NCBI GenBank assembly: GCA_029552545.1
Contig: JAKPDO010000047.1
Location: 62,001-126,000 of the forward strand
Origin: Planctomycetota bacterium
GTDB taxonomy: Bacteria; Planctomycetota; Phycisphaerae; Sedimentisphaerales; Anaerohalosphaeraceae
Direction of reading: 5' to 3'
Length of the DNA stretch: 64,000 bases
Made by a program: the position numbers and the translations under genes. The notes below the pieces were generated by a model. The model saw only the letters and a program-made list of their open reading frames with translations. It was not told the origin of the DNA and did not search any database. Position 1 is the stretch's first letter, and every line of letters begins with the position of its first letter. This document shows, piece by piece, positions 27,642 to 37,731 of the stretch.

Positions 27642-28955
27642 TTAAAGCGACCAAGGACTTCGATACGAATGGCTGAGCATCCGGTCGGCGGTTTCATCAT
27701 TCAATATCTTCTCTGTCTTTGGGTCAAAACGAATTTTTCTTCCCAACAGCATGGCAACCTGTCCCAGATGGCCGGGAGTGGCCGAACGATGCGCGGTTTC
27801 ACAGGGGGCCAGCGTTTGTCGCCGGCTTTTCACACAGTCCAGAAAATTGCGGACATGATTGGCCGCTCGGGGCAGATGCTCTTCCGAAGGACCAAATCGC
27901 TCCTGAAGCAGACGTTTCGGATGAGCATCCAGCTGCCCCCGGGTCACCCACACCCAGCCGTCCGTTCCAATCCATCGGGTTCCCCCGCGGATGTCATCAT
28001 GCCCGCCGGCTATGATCATCTCAAATCCTTCCGCATATTTGGCAGTGAGACGATAGCGGGTGGCCGTATTCCACAACCCATCTTTGGGAAACTCGCCGCT
28101 GCCCTCGATTTCAACCGGGGATGCATGGTCCAGATTCAGCCCCCAATGGGCGATGTCCACGTGATGACCGACCCAGTCCATCAATTGTCCGCCGCCGTAG
28201 TCATAAATCCATCGCCAGTTTTTATGAACCCGGGCCGGACAATACGGAGCCCACGGAGCAGGCCCCAGCCAGGTTTCATAATCCAGCTCCGGCGGAGGCG
28301 GACCCATCGTTTCCTGTCCCTGGGTACCGGCAAAATCCCGATGACCGGACGGCAGACCCACTTCGACCATATAGACCCTGCCGATGCGGCCGTTTCGAAC
28401 CAGCTCGCAGGCAAAACGGAAATTCGATTCCGAGCGCTGCCAGCTGCCCGTCTGCCAGATGATACCGTACCGCTGCACCGCATCGCAGAGAATCCGCCCT
28501 TCCCGGAGGGTGTGCGTGAGGGGTTTCTCACCGTAAATATCCTTGCCGGCACGAGCGGCGGCCACCGCAACCAATGCATGCCAATGATCCGGCAGGGCCA
28601 GCATTACCACATCGATCGTTGGGTCGGCCATCATTTCGCGATAATCTGTATAGGTTTTGCAGTCTTCATTTCCGTAGTGCCGATTCACTTGTCTTCGGGC
28701 CTGTTCAAGGTGTTTTCTGTCGATATCGCAAACGGCCACAACATGGCAATCGGATTCGGCCAGAAACGCCCGCAGGTTGGCCTCACCCTGCCAGCCCATT
28801 CCGACACAGCCGACGGTAATGCGATTACCGGGAGAAACAGCCCCCTCCCGCCCCAGTGCAGATGGACGTATCCAGTAAGGAAAACCAATCACCCCCGCCG
28901 CCGTTATCCCCGCATTCCGGAGAAAATCCCGGCGGTTTATGGCAGAACCGCTCAT
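27642..28955 (-). CDS. Tat-exported Gfo/Idh/MocA oxidoreductase
   Basis: A 437-residue paralogue with Tat signal INRRDFLRNAGITAAGV, nucleotide motif GCVGMGWQGEANL, YGEKPLTHT and GGGQLMDWVGHHVDIAHWG. The ATG follows AAAGGA. It lies 24 bases after the cytoplasmic TIM-barrel isomerase gene. The pairing of two near-identical exported dehydrogenases (this and 26306-27628) suggests either opposite half-reactions with retained nicotinamide, as in glucose-fructose oxidoreductase, or different sugar stereochemistry. This is inference. Confidence 0.9.
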   Translation of the reverse strand: MSGSAINRRDFLRNAGITAAGVIGFPYWIRPSALGREGAVSPGNRITVGCVGMGWQGEANLRAFLAESDCHVVAVCDIDRKHLEQARRQVNRHYGNEDCKTYTDYREMMADPTIDVVMLALPDHWHALVAVAAARAGKDIYGEKPLTHTLREGRILCDAVQRYGIIWQTGSWQRSESNFRFACELVRNGRIGRVYMVEVGLPSGHRDFAGTQGQETMGPPPPELDYETWLGPAPWAPYCPARVHKNWRWIYDYGGGQLMDWVGHHVDIAHWGLNLDHASPVEIEGSGEFPKDGLWNTATRYRLTAKYAEGFEMIIAGGHDDIRGGTRWIGTDGWVWVTRGQLDAHPKRLLQERFGPSEEHLPRAANHVRNFLDCVKSRRQTLAPCETAHRSATPGHLGQVAMLLGRKIRFDPKTEKILNDETADRMLSHSYRSPWSL

Positions 28956-28979
28956 ATAATCCTTTCCGCTTGTACCCAG

Positions 28980-29975
28980 TCAGGTCCGGTCGAAGGCCGC
29001 ATCGAAGGCCACCTTCGAAGGAGCAAAATCAATCTTTTTCACAAATGCACACGCCTCTTTTGCCCCGTGCATTCGATCCATCCCGCTGTCCTCCCATTCG
29101 ACAGACAGCGGCCCCTGGTAGCCGATTTGGTTGAGCGTACGAATAATTTCCTCAAAATTAATACCGCCGTGCCCCAGCGAACGGAAATCCCATCCCCGCC
29201 GCGGGTCTCCGAAATTCAGATGCGAGCTGAGAATGCCGCTTCGGCCGTCCAGCTGCAGGGCTGCATCCTTCATATGAACATGATAAATCCGGTCGCTGAA
29301 CTCCTTCAGAAAGCAAACCGGATTGACCATCTGCCAGTGAAGATGACTGGGGTCAAAGTTGAATCCGAATGTCTCCCGATGGCCGATTGCCTCCAGGGCC
29401 CGCTTGGCTGTGTAAATGTCAAAGGCAATTTCGGTCGGGTGTACTTCGAGGGCGAACTTCACCCCGCATTTGTCAAACTCATCCAGAATCGGATTCCACA
29501 TCTTGGCAAAATATTTGAAGCCGTCCTCAATCATCTGCTCCGTAACGGGCGGGAAACTGTACAGCAGATGCCAAATCGATGAGCCGGTAAAGCCGTTGAC
29601 CACTTTTACGCCCATATTTTGAGCGGCTTTGGCGGTTTTCTTCATCGTTTCGACCGCCCAGGCCCGTTTCTTTTCCGGATTGCCCGCACAGTCCGCCGGA
29701 GCAAAAGCGTCCGAACGGCTGTCATTGTTCAGGTCGCAAACCAGCTGGCCCGCCAAATGGTTGCTGATGGCAAACAGCTGCAGTTTGTGCTTTTCAAGAA
29801 TGGCCCTCTGTTTTTTGCAGTAGGATTTATCCTCCGCCGCCTTCCAGACATCCAGATGGTCGCCCCAACAGGCCAGTTCCAGCCCGTCATACCCAAACCC
29901 GGCCATGATTTCAGCCAGTTTTTCCAGCGGCAAATCCGCCCACTGCCCTGTAAAAATCGTTACAGCTCGTGCCAT
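28980..29975 (-). CDS. Cytoplasmic sugar phosphate isomerase/epimerase-like TIM barrel
   Basis: A 331-residue AP-endonuclease-2 family TIM barrel without a signal peptide. Metal-site blocks are visible: [34 protein letters not shown] and [12 protein letters not shown]. Family members include IolE/IolI-type inosose enzymes, tagatose epimerases and keto-sugar isomerases. The ATG follows AGGAG. It lies 17 bases after a signal-less Gfo/Idh/MocA gene, forming a cytoplasmic isomerase/dehydrogenase pair that would process the imported product of the exported enzymes. Confidence 0.88.
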   Translation of the reverse strand: MARAVTIFTGQWADLPLEKLAEIMAGFGYDGLELACWGDHLDVWKAAEDKSYCKKQRAILEKHKLQLFAISNHLAGQLVCDLNNDSRSDAFAPADCAGNPEKKRAWAVETMKKTAKAAQNMGVKVVNGFTGSSIWHLLYSFPPVTEQMIEDGFKYFAKMWNPILDEFDKCGVKFALEVHPTEIAFDIYTAKRALEAIGHRETFGFNFDPSHLHWQMVNPVCFLKEFSDRIYHVHMKDAALQLDGRSGILSSHLNFGDPRRGWDFRSLGHGGINFEEIIRTLNQIGYQGPLSVEWEDSGMDRMHGAKEACAFVKKIDFAPSKVAFDAAFDRT

Positions 29976-29992
29976 AGGTCCGCTCTCCTGTC

Positions 29993-31165
29993 CTATTTCT
30001 TAAACGGGGTCCATTTTTGTTTGCTTTTCGCACTGGCCAGAAGCGTATCCAAAAACAGCATTCCGCGAAGTCCGTCATGTACATCCGGGAAATCCAGGGC
30101 CAACGGGTCCGGTTTTCGTCCTTCCATTCTGGCTCGGATTGTATCCGCAAAGTTGCAGTAAATATTGGCAAAGGCCTCGATAAAGGCCTCCGGATGCCCA
30201 AACGGAAGGCGTGTCGCCCGGGCAGCGGCGGGACTGTAGGCGGCTACATAGTCATTGCCCCGCTTCCAGACCTGCATCGGCTTGCCCATCGGCTTGACAT
30301 ACAGATAGTTGGGATGCTCCTGATGCCATTCGAGTCCGCCCTTCTCGCCATAAATCCAGATAGCCAGGTTATTTTCCTCGCCGACGGAAATCTGGCTGGC
30401 ATGCAAAACCCCTTTGGCACCATTGTTAAATTTCACCAGACAGTTGACGTCATCATCCAGTTTCCGACCTTTCACAAAGGTTGTCAATTCTGCACACAAA
30501 TGGGTCATTTTCAGACCCGTAATGTATTCCGAAAGATTTTCGGCATGAGTTCCGATGTCGCCGCCGCAGCCGCTTCCGCCGCTCTGCTTGGGGTCAGTAC
30601 GCCAAGAGGCTTGCTGCTGACCTGTTCTCTCCAGTGCCGTGGCCAGCCAGCCCTGCGGATATTGCACAATAATCTTACGTATTTTGCCCAGTTCGCCGTT
30701 TTTAACCATATCCCGGGCCAGTTTGACCATCGGATAGCCGGTATAGTTGTGCATCAGGCCGAAAACCCGCTTGGTCTTTTGAACAATCTGAACCAGACTA
30801 CGGGCCTCCTGAACCGAAATCGTCATCGGCTTTTCGCACATCACATGAAAACCGGCCTCCAGCAGATCGCGAGCAATAGGATAATGCCAATTGTTGGGTG
30901 TGGTAACTGCCACAAAATCCATCCGCTCCCCCTCCGGCCGCTTCAGCTCCTGCTCGATCATCTCCTGATAGCAACTGTAGCAGCGATTGGGGTCTAAATA
31001 GAGCACTTTGCTCATTTGCTTGGATTTTTCAGGATTGATATCAAACGCTCCACCCACCAATTCGATTTGACCATCCATTCTGGCCGCCTTGCGATGAACC
31101 TCCCCGATGAATGCTCCCGGTCCCCCGCCGACCATTCCCATCCTGAGCTTTCTGCCGAGCACCAT
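29993..31165 (-). CDS. Cytoplasmic Gfo/Idh/MocA oxidoreductase
   Basis: A 390-residue dehydrogenase with no signal peptide, the only such copy here. Nucleotide motif [18 protein letters not shown] motif [10 protein letters not shown] and C-domain [19 protein letters not shown] place it in the branch with cytoplasmic sugar and inositol dehydrogenases. ATG at 31165 is chosen because AAAGGAG lies 5 bases upstream. It is the first gene of the leftward run toward 26306. With the barrel at 28980-29975 it probably oxidises or reduces an imported keto-sugar using soluble NAD(P). Confidence 0.9.
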   Translation of the reverse strand: MVLGRKLRMGMVGGGPGAFIGEVHRKAARMDGQIELVGGAFDINPEKSKQMSKVLYLDPNRCYSCYQEMIEQELKRPEGERMDFVAVTTPNNWHYPIARDLLEAGFHVMCEKPMTISVQEARSLVQIVQKTKRVFGLMHNYTGYPMVKLARDMVKNGELGKIRKIIVQYPQGWLATALERTGQQQASWRTDPKQSGGSGCGGDIGTHAENLSEYITGLKMTHLCAELTTFVKGRKLDDDVNCLVKFNNGAKGVLHASQISVGEENNLAIWIYGEKGGLEWHQEHPNYLYVKPMGKPMQVWKRGNDYVAAYSPAAARATRLPFGHPEAFIEAFANIYCNFADTIRARMEGRKPDPLALDFPDVHDGLRGMLFLDTLLASAKSKQKWTPFKK

Positions 31166-31352
31166 ATTGTCTCCTTTCAAATGCCGTTTCTATATATTAA
31201 ACGACTTTTCATCAGGGGTTTTCTAACATATTTGGGCAATTTTTTAAACAATCAATTTCTAATTACCCGCAAAAACAAGGTTTTGGCCATCCTTTAATTA
31301 TTGATGCTTTAAGCAATTAGAAATAATTGAGTCAAGGGACCCCGCAAAAAAA

Positions 31353-31381
31353 TTTACAAAATCGCCTCGCTTTGCTATAAC
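31353..31381 (+). promoter_or_regulatory. Sigma-70-type promoter, apparently leaderless
   Basis: TTTACA (31353-31358), a 17-base spacer and TATAAC (31376-31381) match the -35 and -10 consensus at 5 of 6 bases each. The ATG of the next gene begins only 8 bases after the -10 element, so transcription should start at or next to the A of the ATG. No ribosome site stands in the intervening sequence. Confidence 0.7.
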
Positions 31382-31389
31382 TGTCTGTC

Positions 31390-32346
31390 ATGAAAGCTGT
31401 TCGGATTCATCAATATGGACCTCCGGAAGTGATGCAGATAGAAGAGGTTCCGGCTCTTCGCCCCGCTGGGGAACAAATTCTGATTGAGGTCAGGGCCGTT
31501 GGAGTCAATCCGGTGGACACCTATATCCGTTCCGGCAGTTACCCCATAAAAAAAGAGCTGCCCTTTACTCCGGGCTTTGATGCGGCAGGGGTGGTGCTGG
31601 AAATCGGCCAGATGGCAGGTCCCTTCCGGCCCAGCCAGCATGTCTATACTTCGGGTTCTGTCAGCGGCACCTATGCTCAGCAGGCCCTCTGCCTGCCCAA
31701 ACACGTCCATCCCCTTCCGGACAACGTGTCCTTCGAAGAGGGGGCCGCTCTCGGCATCCCTTACGGAACGGCCTGGCGGGCCTTGTTTCAGCGGGCTCAG
31801 GCGGTCAGCGGTCAATGGGTCCTGATTCACGGGGCCAGCGGCGGAGTGGGAATTGCGGCTGTTCAGCTGGCTGCGGCAGCGGGTTTACAGGTGATTGGAA
31901 CTGCCGGAACCGAAGAGGGTCGCCAGCTTGTTCTCGAACAGGGCGCTCAGTACGCTTTCGACCATAATGACCCCGCCCATTTTGAGAAAATTCTCGACCT
32001 GACCGGCGGCGTGGATATAGTGCTGGAAATGCTGGCCAATGTCAATCTGGACCGGGATATGGAAATCATGGCCAAAGGCGGCCGGCTGGTGATTATCGGT
32101 TCCCGCGGACGCATTGAAATCGACCCCCGCAAGGCCATGTCCAAAGAACTCAATATCCACGGCTTAATGCTGATGAATGCTTCCCCGGAAGAATCATACG
32201 AGATTTACACCGGCATCGAAAAAGCTTTACTCCAGGGCAAAATCAAACCGGTCATTGCCTCACGGCTGCCTCTGAAAGAAGCGCCGAAGGCCCATCGGCA
32301 GATTCTCGAATCCGCCCATCTGGGAAAAATCATCCTTTTGCCCTGA
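31390..32346 (+). CDS. Zeta-crystallin-like NADPH:quinone oxidoreductase
   Basis: A 318-residue zinc-free member of the medium-chain dehydrogenase family. N-terminal GroES-like part (MKAVRIHQYGPPEVMQIEEV, AVGVNPVDTYIRSG) and Rossmann motif HGASGGVGIAAVQLAAAAG match quinone oxidoreductases of the zeta-crystallin type, which reduce quinones or enones with NADPH. No structural zinc cysteine cluster is present. There is no ribosome site upstream and the promoter sits directly before the ATG. It ends 7 bases before the convergent clpB gene. Confidence 0.88.
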   Translation: MKAVRIHQYGPPEVMQIEEVPALRPAGEQILIEVRAVGVNPVDTYIRSGSYPIKKELPFTPGFDAAGVVLEIGQMAGPFRPSQHVYTSGSVSGTYAQQALCLPKHVHPLPDNVSFEEGAALGIPYGTAWRALFQRAQAVSGQWVLIHGASGGVGIAAVQLAAAAGLQVIGTAGTEEGRQLVLEQGAQYAFDHNDPAHFEKILDLTGGVDIVLEMLANVNLDRDMEIMAKGGRLVIIGSRGRIEIDPRKAMSKELNIHGLMLMNASPEESYEIYTGIEKALLQGKIKPVIASRLPLKEAPKAHRQILESAHLGKIILLP

Positions 32347-32353
32347 CCGATTC

Positions 32354-34948
32354 TTACGCCGCCGCTGCGATTTTCTCAAATCGGAAATGACGGCCGTCGG
32401 CGTCGATGCGGATTTTGTCCCCTTCATTAAATTTGCCCGCAATCAACTCCGCCGCCAGCGGGTTTTCCAAACGCTGCTGAATCACGCGTTTGAGCGGACG
32501 AGCCCCGAACGACGGCTCGTACCCTTCGTCCATCAGCAGCTGTTTGGCCGCTTCCGTGAATTCCACCTCCAGATTCCGGCCTTTGAGCCGCTCGGCCAGG
32601 TACCGCAACTGAATGTCCACAATCTGCTTCAGATGCTCCCGCTGAAGCATATGGAAGATGATAATCTCATCAATCCGGTTCAAAAACTCCGGCTTGAAGT
32701 ATTTTTTCAGGGCATCTTTAACATGGGCCTCAATTTCCCAATCCGCCCCCTGCTCTTCCGTCAGCTGCAGAATCTGCTGGCTGGCGAAATTGCTGGTCAT
32801 AATAATCACGGTATTCTTGAAATCGACTGTCCGGCCCTTTCCGTCCGTCAGACGCCCATCATCAAAGACCTGCAGCAGCACATTAAAGACGTCCGGATGG
32901 GCTTTTTCGATTTCATCCAGCAGCACAACCGAATAGGGTTTTCGCCGCACGGCCTCCGTCAGCCGTCCGCCCTCTTCATAACCGACATACCCGGGCGGAG
33001 CCCCAATCAGGCGGGCCACCGAATGCGGCTCCATAAACTCACTCATATCAATCCGAATCATGCTGTTGGGATCATTGAACAGAAACTCCGCCAGCGCTTT
33101 GGCCAGTTCGGTTTTTCCAACCCCCGTGGGCCCCAGGAACAGGAAAACCCCGATCGGCCGGTTCGGGTCTCCCAGTCCGGCACGATTGCGCCGAACGGCA
33201 TTGCAGATGGCCGAAACCGCCTCCTCCTGTCCGACAACCCGCTGCCGAATTTCCTCCTCCATTTTCATCAGACGCTGACGCTGTCCGGCCATCAGACGGG
33301 ATACCGGAATGCCCGTCCATTTGCTGACCACCTGAGCGATATGCTCTTCCGTCACCTCGTTGCGAATCATTGAAGAACCGTTGGCTTTGGCCAGTTTCTC
33401 TTCCGCCTCCGAAAGCTGTTTGCGAAGACCGAGAATGGTCTCGTATTTCAGGCGGGCCGCTTTTTCCAGATCTCCGCGCCGCTGGGCTTCTTCAAATTCC
33501 GCCTGCGCGGCGGCAATCTGCTCTTTGAGTTTTTTCACTCGCTCGATGACACCTTTTTCCGACTCCCAGCGGGCCGTCAGTTCCGCATCCTGGGCCTTCA
33601 GCTCCGCCAGCTGTTTTTCGGTTTTTTCCAGCTGACGTCGGCTGGTTTCATCCGTCTCTTTCTTGAGGGCCTGACGCTCAATCTCCAGCTGCATAATTTT
33701 CCGCCGGATGGAATCCAGCTCCGAAGGCAGCGAATCATTCTCAATCCGCAGACGGGAGGCGGCTTCGTCAACCAAATCGATGGCTTTATCCGGCAAAAAC
33801 CGGTCGGAAATATACCGATTAGACAGCGTCGCCGCCGCCACCAGCGCCGCATCGGCAATTCTCACCCCGTGATGAGCATCATACCGGTCCTTAAGACCCC
33901 GCAGGATGGCAATCGTTTCTTCGACCGTAGGCGGGTCCACCATTACCGGCTGGAAACGCCGCTCCAGTGCCGCGTCTTTTTCAATATATTTGCGGTATTC
34001 GTCCAGCGTCGTGGCACCGATGCAGCGCAGTTCCCCCCGGGCCAAAGAGGGCTTCAGCAGATTGCCCGCATCGACAGACCCTTCGGCCCTGCCCGCACCG
34101 ACAATCGTATGCAGTTCGTCGATAAACAGGATAATCCGGCCCTGCGAATCGATGACCTCTTTGAGAACCGCTTTGAACCGCTCTTCAAACTCTCCGCGGA
34201 ATTTGGTTCCGGCAACCAACGCCCCCATATCCAGCGCAATGATGCGTTTGTCTTTGAGTCCGGCAGGCACATCGCCGGCCACAATCCGCTGGGCCAGTCC
34301 CTCCACAATCGCTGTTTTTCCAACCCCCGGCTCTCCAATCAGAACCGGGTTGTTCTTGGTTCGCCGATTCAGCACCTGCATGCAGCGGCGAATCTCCTCA
34401 TCCCGCCCGATGACCGGGTCCAGTTTGCCTTTGCGGGCCAGTTCAACCAAATCGATGCCGAACCGCTCCAGGGCCTGATATTTGCTTTCGGGATTGTCGT
34501 CTGTCACCTTCCGGTCCCCCCGAATTTCCTTTAATGCCTTTTCAATGGCCCCAGGAGTGATGGAATTTACGGAGAGAATCTCCTTGGCGTCGCTCTGAAT
34601 ATCCGCCAGGGAAAGCAGCAGATGCTCTGTGCTCAGATATTCATCCCCCATCCGGTCGGCTCGGTTTTGTGCATCGAGGATAACCTGCTGATAGGCCGAA
34701 TCCGGCAGAATCTGCCCGGAGACCTTACCTTTGGGCAGACGATTCATTTCACTTTCCGTCATCTGACGAATTCGGTCAAGCCGGCTGCCGATTTTTTTCA
34801 AAATCAAGGGCACCATCCCCTCTTCATCCGAAAGAAGCGCAAAAAGAAGATGCAGCGGCGAAAGAACCGTATGTGAACGGGCCATTGCCACCTGCTGGGA
34901 TGTTGCTAATGCTTCCTGTGCCTTGAGTGTAAACTTATCGAATTTCAT
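32354..34948 (-). CDS. clpB: ClpB disaggregase
   Basis: An 864-residue AAA+ chaperone that rescues aggregated proteins with DnaK. The N-domain begins [14 protein letters not shown]; first ATPase has [16 protein letters not shown] and second [16 protein letters not shown]. Between them a long coiled-coil middle domain (about 400-530) identifies ClpB rather than ClpA/ClpC. ATG at 34948 follows GGAAGGGAG and matches the family start; a longer in-frame reading upstream has no support. Convergent with the quinone oxidoreductase gene with no terminator between them. No clear CIRCE or sigma-32 site was seen upstream. Confidence 0.96.
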   Translation of the reverse strand: MKFDKFTLKAQEALATSQQVAMARSHTVLSPLHLLFALLSDEEGMVPLILKKIGSRLDRIRQMTESEMNRLPKGKVSGQILPDSAYQQVILDAQNRADRMGDEYLSTEHLLLSLADIQSDAKEILSVNSITPGAIEKALKEIRGDRKVTDDNPESKYQALERFGIDLVELARKGKLDPVIGRDEEIRRCMQVLNRRTKNNPVLIGEPGVGKTAIVEGLAQRIVAGDVPAGLKDKRIIALDMGALVAGTKFRGEFEERFKAVLKEVIDSQGRIILFIDELHTIVGAGRAEGSVDAGNLLKPSLARGELRCIGATTLDEYRKYIEKDAALERRFQPVMVDPPTVEETIAILRGLKDRYDAHHGVRIADAALVAAATLSNRYISDRFLPDKAIDLVDEAASRLRIENDSLPSELDSIRRKIMQLEIERQALKKETDETSRRQLEKTEKQLAELKAQDAELTARWESEKGVIERVKKLKEQIAAAQAEFEEAQRRGDLEKAARLKYETILGLRKQLSEAEEKLAKANGSSMIRNEVTEEHIAQVVSKWTGIPVSRLMAGQRQRLMKMEEEIRQRVVGQEEAVSAICNAVRRNRAGLGDPNRPIGVFLFLGPTGVGKTELAKALAEFLFNDPNSMIRIDMSEFMEPHSVARLIGAPPGYVGYEEGGRLTEAVRRKPYSVVLLDEIEKAHPDVFNVLLQVFDDGRLTDGKGRTVDFKNTVIIMTSNFASQQILQLTEEQGADWEIEAHVKDALKKYFKPEFLNRIDEIIIFHMLQREHLKQIVDIQLRYLAERLKGRNLEVEFTEAAKQLLMDEGYEPSFGARPLKRVIQQRLENPLAAELIAGKFNEGDKIRIDADGRHFRFEKIAAAA

Positions 34949-35100
34949 AAACTCCCTTCCTTTCCTTACAGTTGAAAAAAGAAAAGAGCAAACGCTGTGC
35001 CCAAACCATAGCAACACATAAGGTTCGAATATTAAGATACTTACAAACACAACACCCTTCGGCTGGCCTGCCATTTTGGCAGAAAAGGAATGAAGCGCAC

Positions 35101-35128
35101 AAAAAAGGGACTTTTCGCAAGTCCCTTT
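35101..35128 (-). terminator. Intrinsic terminator after the REC-HPt gene
   Basis: AAAGGGACTT (35104-35113) pairs with AAGTCCCTTT (35119-35128) around a 5-base loop. On the minus strand the 10-base stem runs into six T residues. It lies about 30 bases after the stop codon at 35157 and separates that gene from clpB. Confidence 0.9.
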
Positions 35129-35156
35129 CGTTCAGAAAAGGAAAAAGAGAAAGGTT

Positions 35157-36404
35157 TTATTTGTTCTGCAGACGTGTCCGCAGACAAAGCTGAACCATTT
35201 CATCCAGCTGCTGGGCAATTCGCTGAACATCCTCGGCCTTAACCGTCTCCTCCAGGTCTTTGGCCTTTTCCGTGAAAACAGGAAATCCTGCAAAACCGCC
35301 CAAGCCCTTTAAGGCATGGGCCTTAAAAGCCAACTCCTTCCAGTCCCTCTTTTCAAAGGCCTTGCGCATCTCTTCAATCTTGGCCGGCAGATTTTCAACA
35401 AAGGTCTCTACGGCCTTTTGATAGTCCGGGTCCCCCTCCAGAAAAGAGAGGATTTCTCCGCCCATTTCGGCCGCTTTCAGCTGCTTTTGCTGAGCCAGCA
35501 GCCGCCAGACTTTTCGCTGGAGCCGTTCCCGGCTGATGGGTTTGCCAAGACAATCATTGCACCCCGCATCAAGGGCCTTTAAGTCATCGCCTTTTTGTCC
35601 GGACGCCGTCATCGCCAGAATGGGAGTTTTCTGATTAAACGAATCGGCACGAATCTGGCGAATCGCCTCAAAACCGTCCAGAATCGGCATCTGAAGGTCC
35701 ATCAGGATCAAATCAAATTTTTCTTTCCGGCACAAATCCACCGCTTCCCGACCGTTGGAGCACTGAGAACAGACACATCCCATTTTTTTCAGAAGCACTT
35801 CCAGCAGCGCCCTGTTTTCCTGAACATCATCCACCAGAAGAACATGAGCGGTATCGGAAGCAATCTGTGTTTCTTTCGGTCGGCTGTCGGCGGTCTGTTT
35901 CTGAACCTCCGAAGATGAAGAAGACTGTGAACCCGACTCGGAAATCACAAAAGAAAAACAGGTATGCCCTTCCTGCGAAGGCGTCATCTCCAGCCGTCCG
36001 CCTAAGAGCCCAATGAACTTCGCACTAAGCCGCAGCGGCATCGCGATTTGCTCCAGCCGCTCATCCCGACCCCATGTGCCGGCAGATATTTTCGGGTCCA
36101 GCACCGCCTGAACAAGCTCTGAAGTGGGCTGCCATCCGGTGTCTTCCACCGAAATCTTCACCTGACCCTGATTTTTCTGCACACGAACCGTCACCGAGCC
36201 CTGTTGAGTGCGAATCAGAGCCTGCTGAATCAATGCGCTCAGCGCCTGATTAAGTTTTACCTGATCTGTTGAAAAACTCTGCGGAACATCCTCCTCCATT
36301 TCGAGTGATAAAACCACTCCCTGCTGTTCGGCACGGGAATGATTGTCCTCTATAACTTTCTGAAAGAAGGTTCGAATCTCAACCGGAGTTTTCATTAGAC
36401 TCAT
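35157..36404 (-). CDS. Signalling hub: degenerate kinase-like ATPase, receiver and HPt
   Basis: A 415-residue cytoplasmic protein. Residues 1-155 resemble a histidine-kinase ATPase domain without a phospho-acceptor His helix; its N-box (LNQALSALIQQAL) lacks the usual Asn, the G1 box is DTGWQP rather than DTGxGI, and no GTGLGL loop is visible. A Ser-rich linker leads to a receiver (about 190-305) with VDD, phospho-Asp in LMDLQMP and Lys in GKPI, then an HPt domain (about 320-410) with phospho-His in KAHALKG. It should relay phosphate from another kinase. The ATG follows AGGAG by 7 bases; it ends at a strong terminator. Confidence 0.85.
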   Translation of the reverse strand: MSLMKTPVEIRTFFQKVIEDNHSRAEQQGVVLSLEMEEDVPQSFSTDQVKLNQALSALIQQALIRTQQGSVTVRVQKNQGQVKISVEDTGWQPTSELVQAVLDPKISAGTWGRDERLEQIAMPLRLSAKFIGLLGGRLEMTPSQEGHTCFSFVISESGSQSSSSSEVQKQTADSRPKETQIASDTAHVLLVDDVQENRALLEVLLKKMGCVCSQCSNGREAVDLCRKEKFDLILMDLQMPILDGFEAIRQIRADSFNQKTPILAMTASGQKGDDLKALDAGCNDCLGKPISRERLQRKVWRLLAQQKQLKAAEMGGEILSFLEGDPDYQKAVETFVENLPAKIEEMRKAFEKRDWKELAFKAHALKGLGGFAGFPVFTEKAKDLEETVKAEDVQRIAQQLDEMVQLCLRTRLQNK

Positions 36405-36679
36405 TTTGACACTCCTGAACCTGTAAACACTTTTCCGCAGATGAATCTATTCGTGAATTCGACTATTTTGCTCAGGTCCTTAATTAGTTTTTTGGGGATA
36501 TTTGTCCGTAAACCTTATCGCCTTTTGCCTTTATGGACGTCCTATAACCTTTGCCCGGAAGGAAAAGATGGAAAACCTGTTTGTTGTTTTTGAAAAGTAC
36601 TTGGGATATACTGCCGATATTTAATGATAATTCCGGATATTTTTATTAAACTTTCTTCTGATTCTTGAAAGGGTTATTT

Positions 36680-37720
36680 ATGCTTCTATTATTATTATTC
36701 ATCCGAGTCCTGTTCTTAATCACAGCAACATCCTTCCTCCTGATTGGACTGAACAACACCGCCAGAAACCCGCAGGATATTCAGATATTTGTCGTCGGTT
36801 TAGTCGTTACAATCCTGGCAATTCTCGTAGAATGGCTGACCCCGAAAAAAACCCTCTCCGCTCTGGCGGGTATTTTCTTCGGTCTCCTGGTCGGCATGCT
36901 CATCAGCTGGGCCATGTCTCGTGTTCTGGAAATGCTCAACCTGCTCTTTTTCAAGCTGGAAGCCGACACGCTTCAGATGGTTATCTGGCTGATGGGAGTG
37001 TGCATTTGCTATCTGACTATCAGTCTGGTGATTCGCACCAAAGACGATGTTCGTTTTGTAATCCCCTACATTGAGTTTTCTCGTCAAACAAAAGGGCTGC
37101 GTCCTTTGGTTTTGGATACTTCCGTCATCATCGACGGACGGATTGCCGACATTGCAGAAACAAAACTGTTTGACGCCCCGCTGATTGTTCCGCGGTTTGT
37201 TCTGAATGAGCTTCAGCTGATTGCAGATTCTCCGGAAAAAATCAAGCGCAATCGCGGCCGGCGCGGTCTGGATATGCTCAACAAACTCCAGAACAGCACA
37301 ATTGTCGAAGTCAAAATTGACGACACCCCCCCGCCCGGAATTGAGGACAATGCCGGCGTGGACCAGAAACTGATTGCCTTCACAAAAAACTGCGACGGCC
37401 GGCTGGTTACGAACGATTTTAACCTGAACAAGGTGGCGACGCTGCGGGGCGTGGACGTCATCAACATCAACGACCTGGCCAACGCCTTGAAAACCGTCAC
37501 CCTGCCCGGCGAAACAATGCGGGTCAAAATCATCCGGCTTGGGGAAGAGCCCACGCAGGGCGTCGGGTATCTGGATGACGGCACGATGGTTGTGGTGGAA
37601 GGGGCCAACAGCAAAATCGGCCAAACCATTTCCTTTACCGTTACCAGTTCGCTCCAAACCTCTGCCGGACGGATGATTTTCGGCAAGTTTGAAAACGGGG
37701 CCGTTTCCGCCAATACCTGA
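36680..37720 (+). CDS. PIN-TRAM membrane protein (YacL-like)
   Basis: A 346-residue protein with four N-terminal membrane helices (about residues 1-125), then a PIN nuclease-like domain (VLDTSVIIDGRIADI, VPRFVLNELQ, NRGRRGLDML, RLVTNDFNLNKVA) holding the acidic metal-site residues, and a C-terminal TRAM domain (about 265-340) for RNA binding. This matches YacL-type proteins, probable membrane-bound RNases. ATG at 36680 is chosen since AAAGGG lies 6 bases before it; a TTG five codons upstream lies in that site. It is followed after 11 bases by the PatB-like gene. Confidence 0.9.
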   Translation: MLLLLLFIRVLFLITATSFLLIGLNNTARNPQDIQIFVVGLVVTILAILVEWLTPKKTLSALAGIFFGLLVGMLISWAMSRVLEMLNLLFFKLEADTLQMVIWLMGVCICYLTISLVIRTKDDVRFVIPYIEFSRQTKGLRPLVLDTSVIIDGRIADIAETKLFDAPLIVPRFVLNELQLIADSPEKIKRNRGRRGLDMLNKLQNSTIVEVKIDDTPPPGIEDNAGVDQKLIAFTKNCDGRLVTNDFNLNKVATLRGVDVININDLANALKTVTLPGETMRVKIIRLGEEPTQGVGYLDDGTMVVVEGANSKIGQTISFTVTSSLQTSAGRMIFGKFENGAVSANT

Positions 37721-37731
37721 CCATTCAGCCG

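Noticed and set aside
27669..29582. A 637-codon plus-strand frame, and similar long ones at 20161-21486, 21522-22832, 23234-24181 and 40991-42778
   Set aside because: All lie antisense to well-supported minus-strand enzymes and result from codon bias leaving few stop codons on the opposite strand. Their products are Arg/Pro-rich and unrecognisable.
34949..35074. An upstream extension of clpB by 42 codons
   Set aside because: The ATG at 34948 has a strong ribosome site and the family-typical N-terminus; the extension resembles no ClpB.
34949..35100. Heat-shock promoter or CIRCE element before clpB
   Set aside because: No inverted repeat of the CIRCE type and no convincing sigma-32 boxes were found.
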